Source: Chloroflexia bacterium
GTDB lineage: Bacteria; Chloroflexota; Chloroflexia; Thermomicrobiales; UBA6265
Direction: 5' to 3'
Assembly (NCBI GenBank): GCA_013694885.1
Contig: JACDBO010000007.1
Location: 1 to 6,736 of the forward strand
DNA length: 6,736 nucleotides
This document shows, piece by piece, positions 6,271 to 6,736 of the stretch. Below the pieces are notes generated by a model, which was given only the letters and a program-made list of their open reading frames with translations, was not told the origin of the DNA and made no database searches. Position 1 is the stretch's first letter. Every line of letters starts with the position of its first letter. Position numbers and translations under genes: made by a program.

Positions 6271-6736
6271 CTAGGCCGCGCGACGCAGCACGTAGCCGAC
6301 GCCGCGGACAGTGTGGATCAGCCGGGCGTCGTGCTCGCCCTCGATCGCGCGGCGCAGGGTGCCGACGACGACTTCGAGGACGTTCGACTCGCCGAAAAAG
6401 TCGTCGCCCCAGACCCGTTCCATGAGCATCGTCCGGGTGAGGACCTGGTTGGGACGGCGCAGGAAGAGGGCAAGCAGGTCGAACTCGCGCGGCGTCAGGG
6501 TGAGCGGCCGCGTCCCGCGGGTCACGGTCCGGGTGGTGGGGTCGAGGGTCAGATCGTCGAAGTGGAGCACGTCGGCGGGGGTCGCGTCGGCTGGTCGGGT
6601 GCGCCGCAGCAGGGCGCGGATGCGCGCCAGCAACTCGTCGAACTCGAACGGCTTGACGAGATAGTCGTCGGCGCCGGCTTCCAGACCGGCCACCCGGTCG
6701 GCGAGGTCGCCGCGGGCGGTGAGCATTAGGATGGGG
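6271..6736 (-). CDS. OmpR/PhoB-family response regulator, N-terminus outside window
   Basis: The last 154 residues of a response regulator, ending at TAG 6271-6273. The visible part starts inside the receiver domain at PILMLTARGD, with the conserved Thr of LTAR and the Lys of DDYLVKPFEFDELL (about residue 28 of the fragment); the phosphorylated Asp lies beyond the window edge. After a short linker, a winged-helix DNA-binding domain runs from about residue 58: PLTLTPREFDLLALFLRRP, the recognition-helix area MERVWG...NVLEVVVGTLRRAI, and the wing RLIHTVRGVGYVL. When phosphorylated by the adjacent kinase, such proteins usually dimerise on tandem direct repeats and control transcription, often including their own operon. 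Gene order regulator then kinase, with 9 bases between them, indicates one operon whose promoter lies outside the window. Confidence 0.95.
   Translation of the reverse strand, partial: PILMLTARGDLADRVAGLEAGADDYLVKPFEFDELLARIRALLRRTRPADATPADVLHFDDLTLDPTTRTVTRGTRPLTLTPREFDLLALFLRRPNQVLTRTMLMERVWGDDFFGESNVLEVVVGTLRRAIEGEHDARLIHTVRGVGYVLRRAA

Overview
The window is high-GC bacterial DNA with GTG starts and compact gene packing. An ACT-domain phosphoglycerate dehydrogenase, a very large YfhO-type membrane protein, an Uma2-family nuclease gene and a short antitoxin-like protein ending in a 'PFIGIWR..EEM..S.AWVR' block occur together. That combination suggests Chloroflexota, perhaps Thermomicrobia (Sphaerobacter-like). 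This assignment rests on family distribution as I know it and was not tested by any search.

Layout, left to right. (1) Positions 2-514, plus strand: the C-terminal third of SerA, the first enzyme of serine biosynthesis, cut by the window edge. (2) 515-637: a spacer with a small perfect hairpin just after serA. (3) 638-3097, plus: an 819-residue YfhO-like polytopic membrane protein, probably a GT-C-type enzyme or accessory protein of cell-envelope glycan assembly. (4) 3089-3520, minus: a 143-residue XRE/Cro-type DNA-binding regulator whose 3' end overlaps the membrane-protein gene. (5) 3521-3752: a divergent intergenic region with a plausible promoter reading right. (6) 3753-4025, plus: a 90-residue antitoxin-like protein with no toxin gene beside it. 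(7) 4012-4582, minus: an Uma2-family PD-(D/E)XK nuclease-like gene broken by a single-base frameshift in a run of five G. (8) 4636-6261 and 6271-6736, minus: a two-component system, with an OmpR-type response regulator (truncated by the window end) upstream of a complete membrane histidine kinase, 9 bases apart.

How it fits together. The outer blocks (serine biosynthesis, envelope membrane protein, two-component system) look like ordinary chromosomal genes. The middle 1.5 kb (about 3089-4582) holds three small genes of the kinds found in toxin-antitoxin or selfish-gene neighbourhoods: a Cro-type regulator, an orphan antitoxin-like protein and a broken nuclease-like gene. It reads as a small accessory patch, probably partly decayed. 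I do not see convincing evidence of a new complete system. The best leads are the orphan antitoxin-like gene and the frameshifted Uma2 gene that converges on it. I saw no tRNA, rRNA, CRISPR array or transposase.
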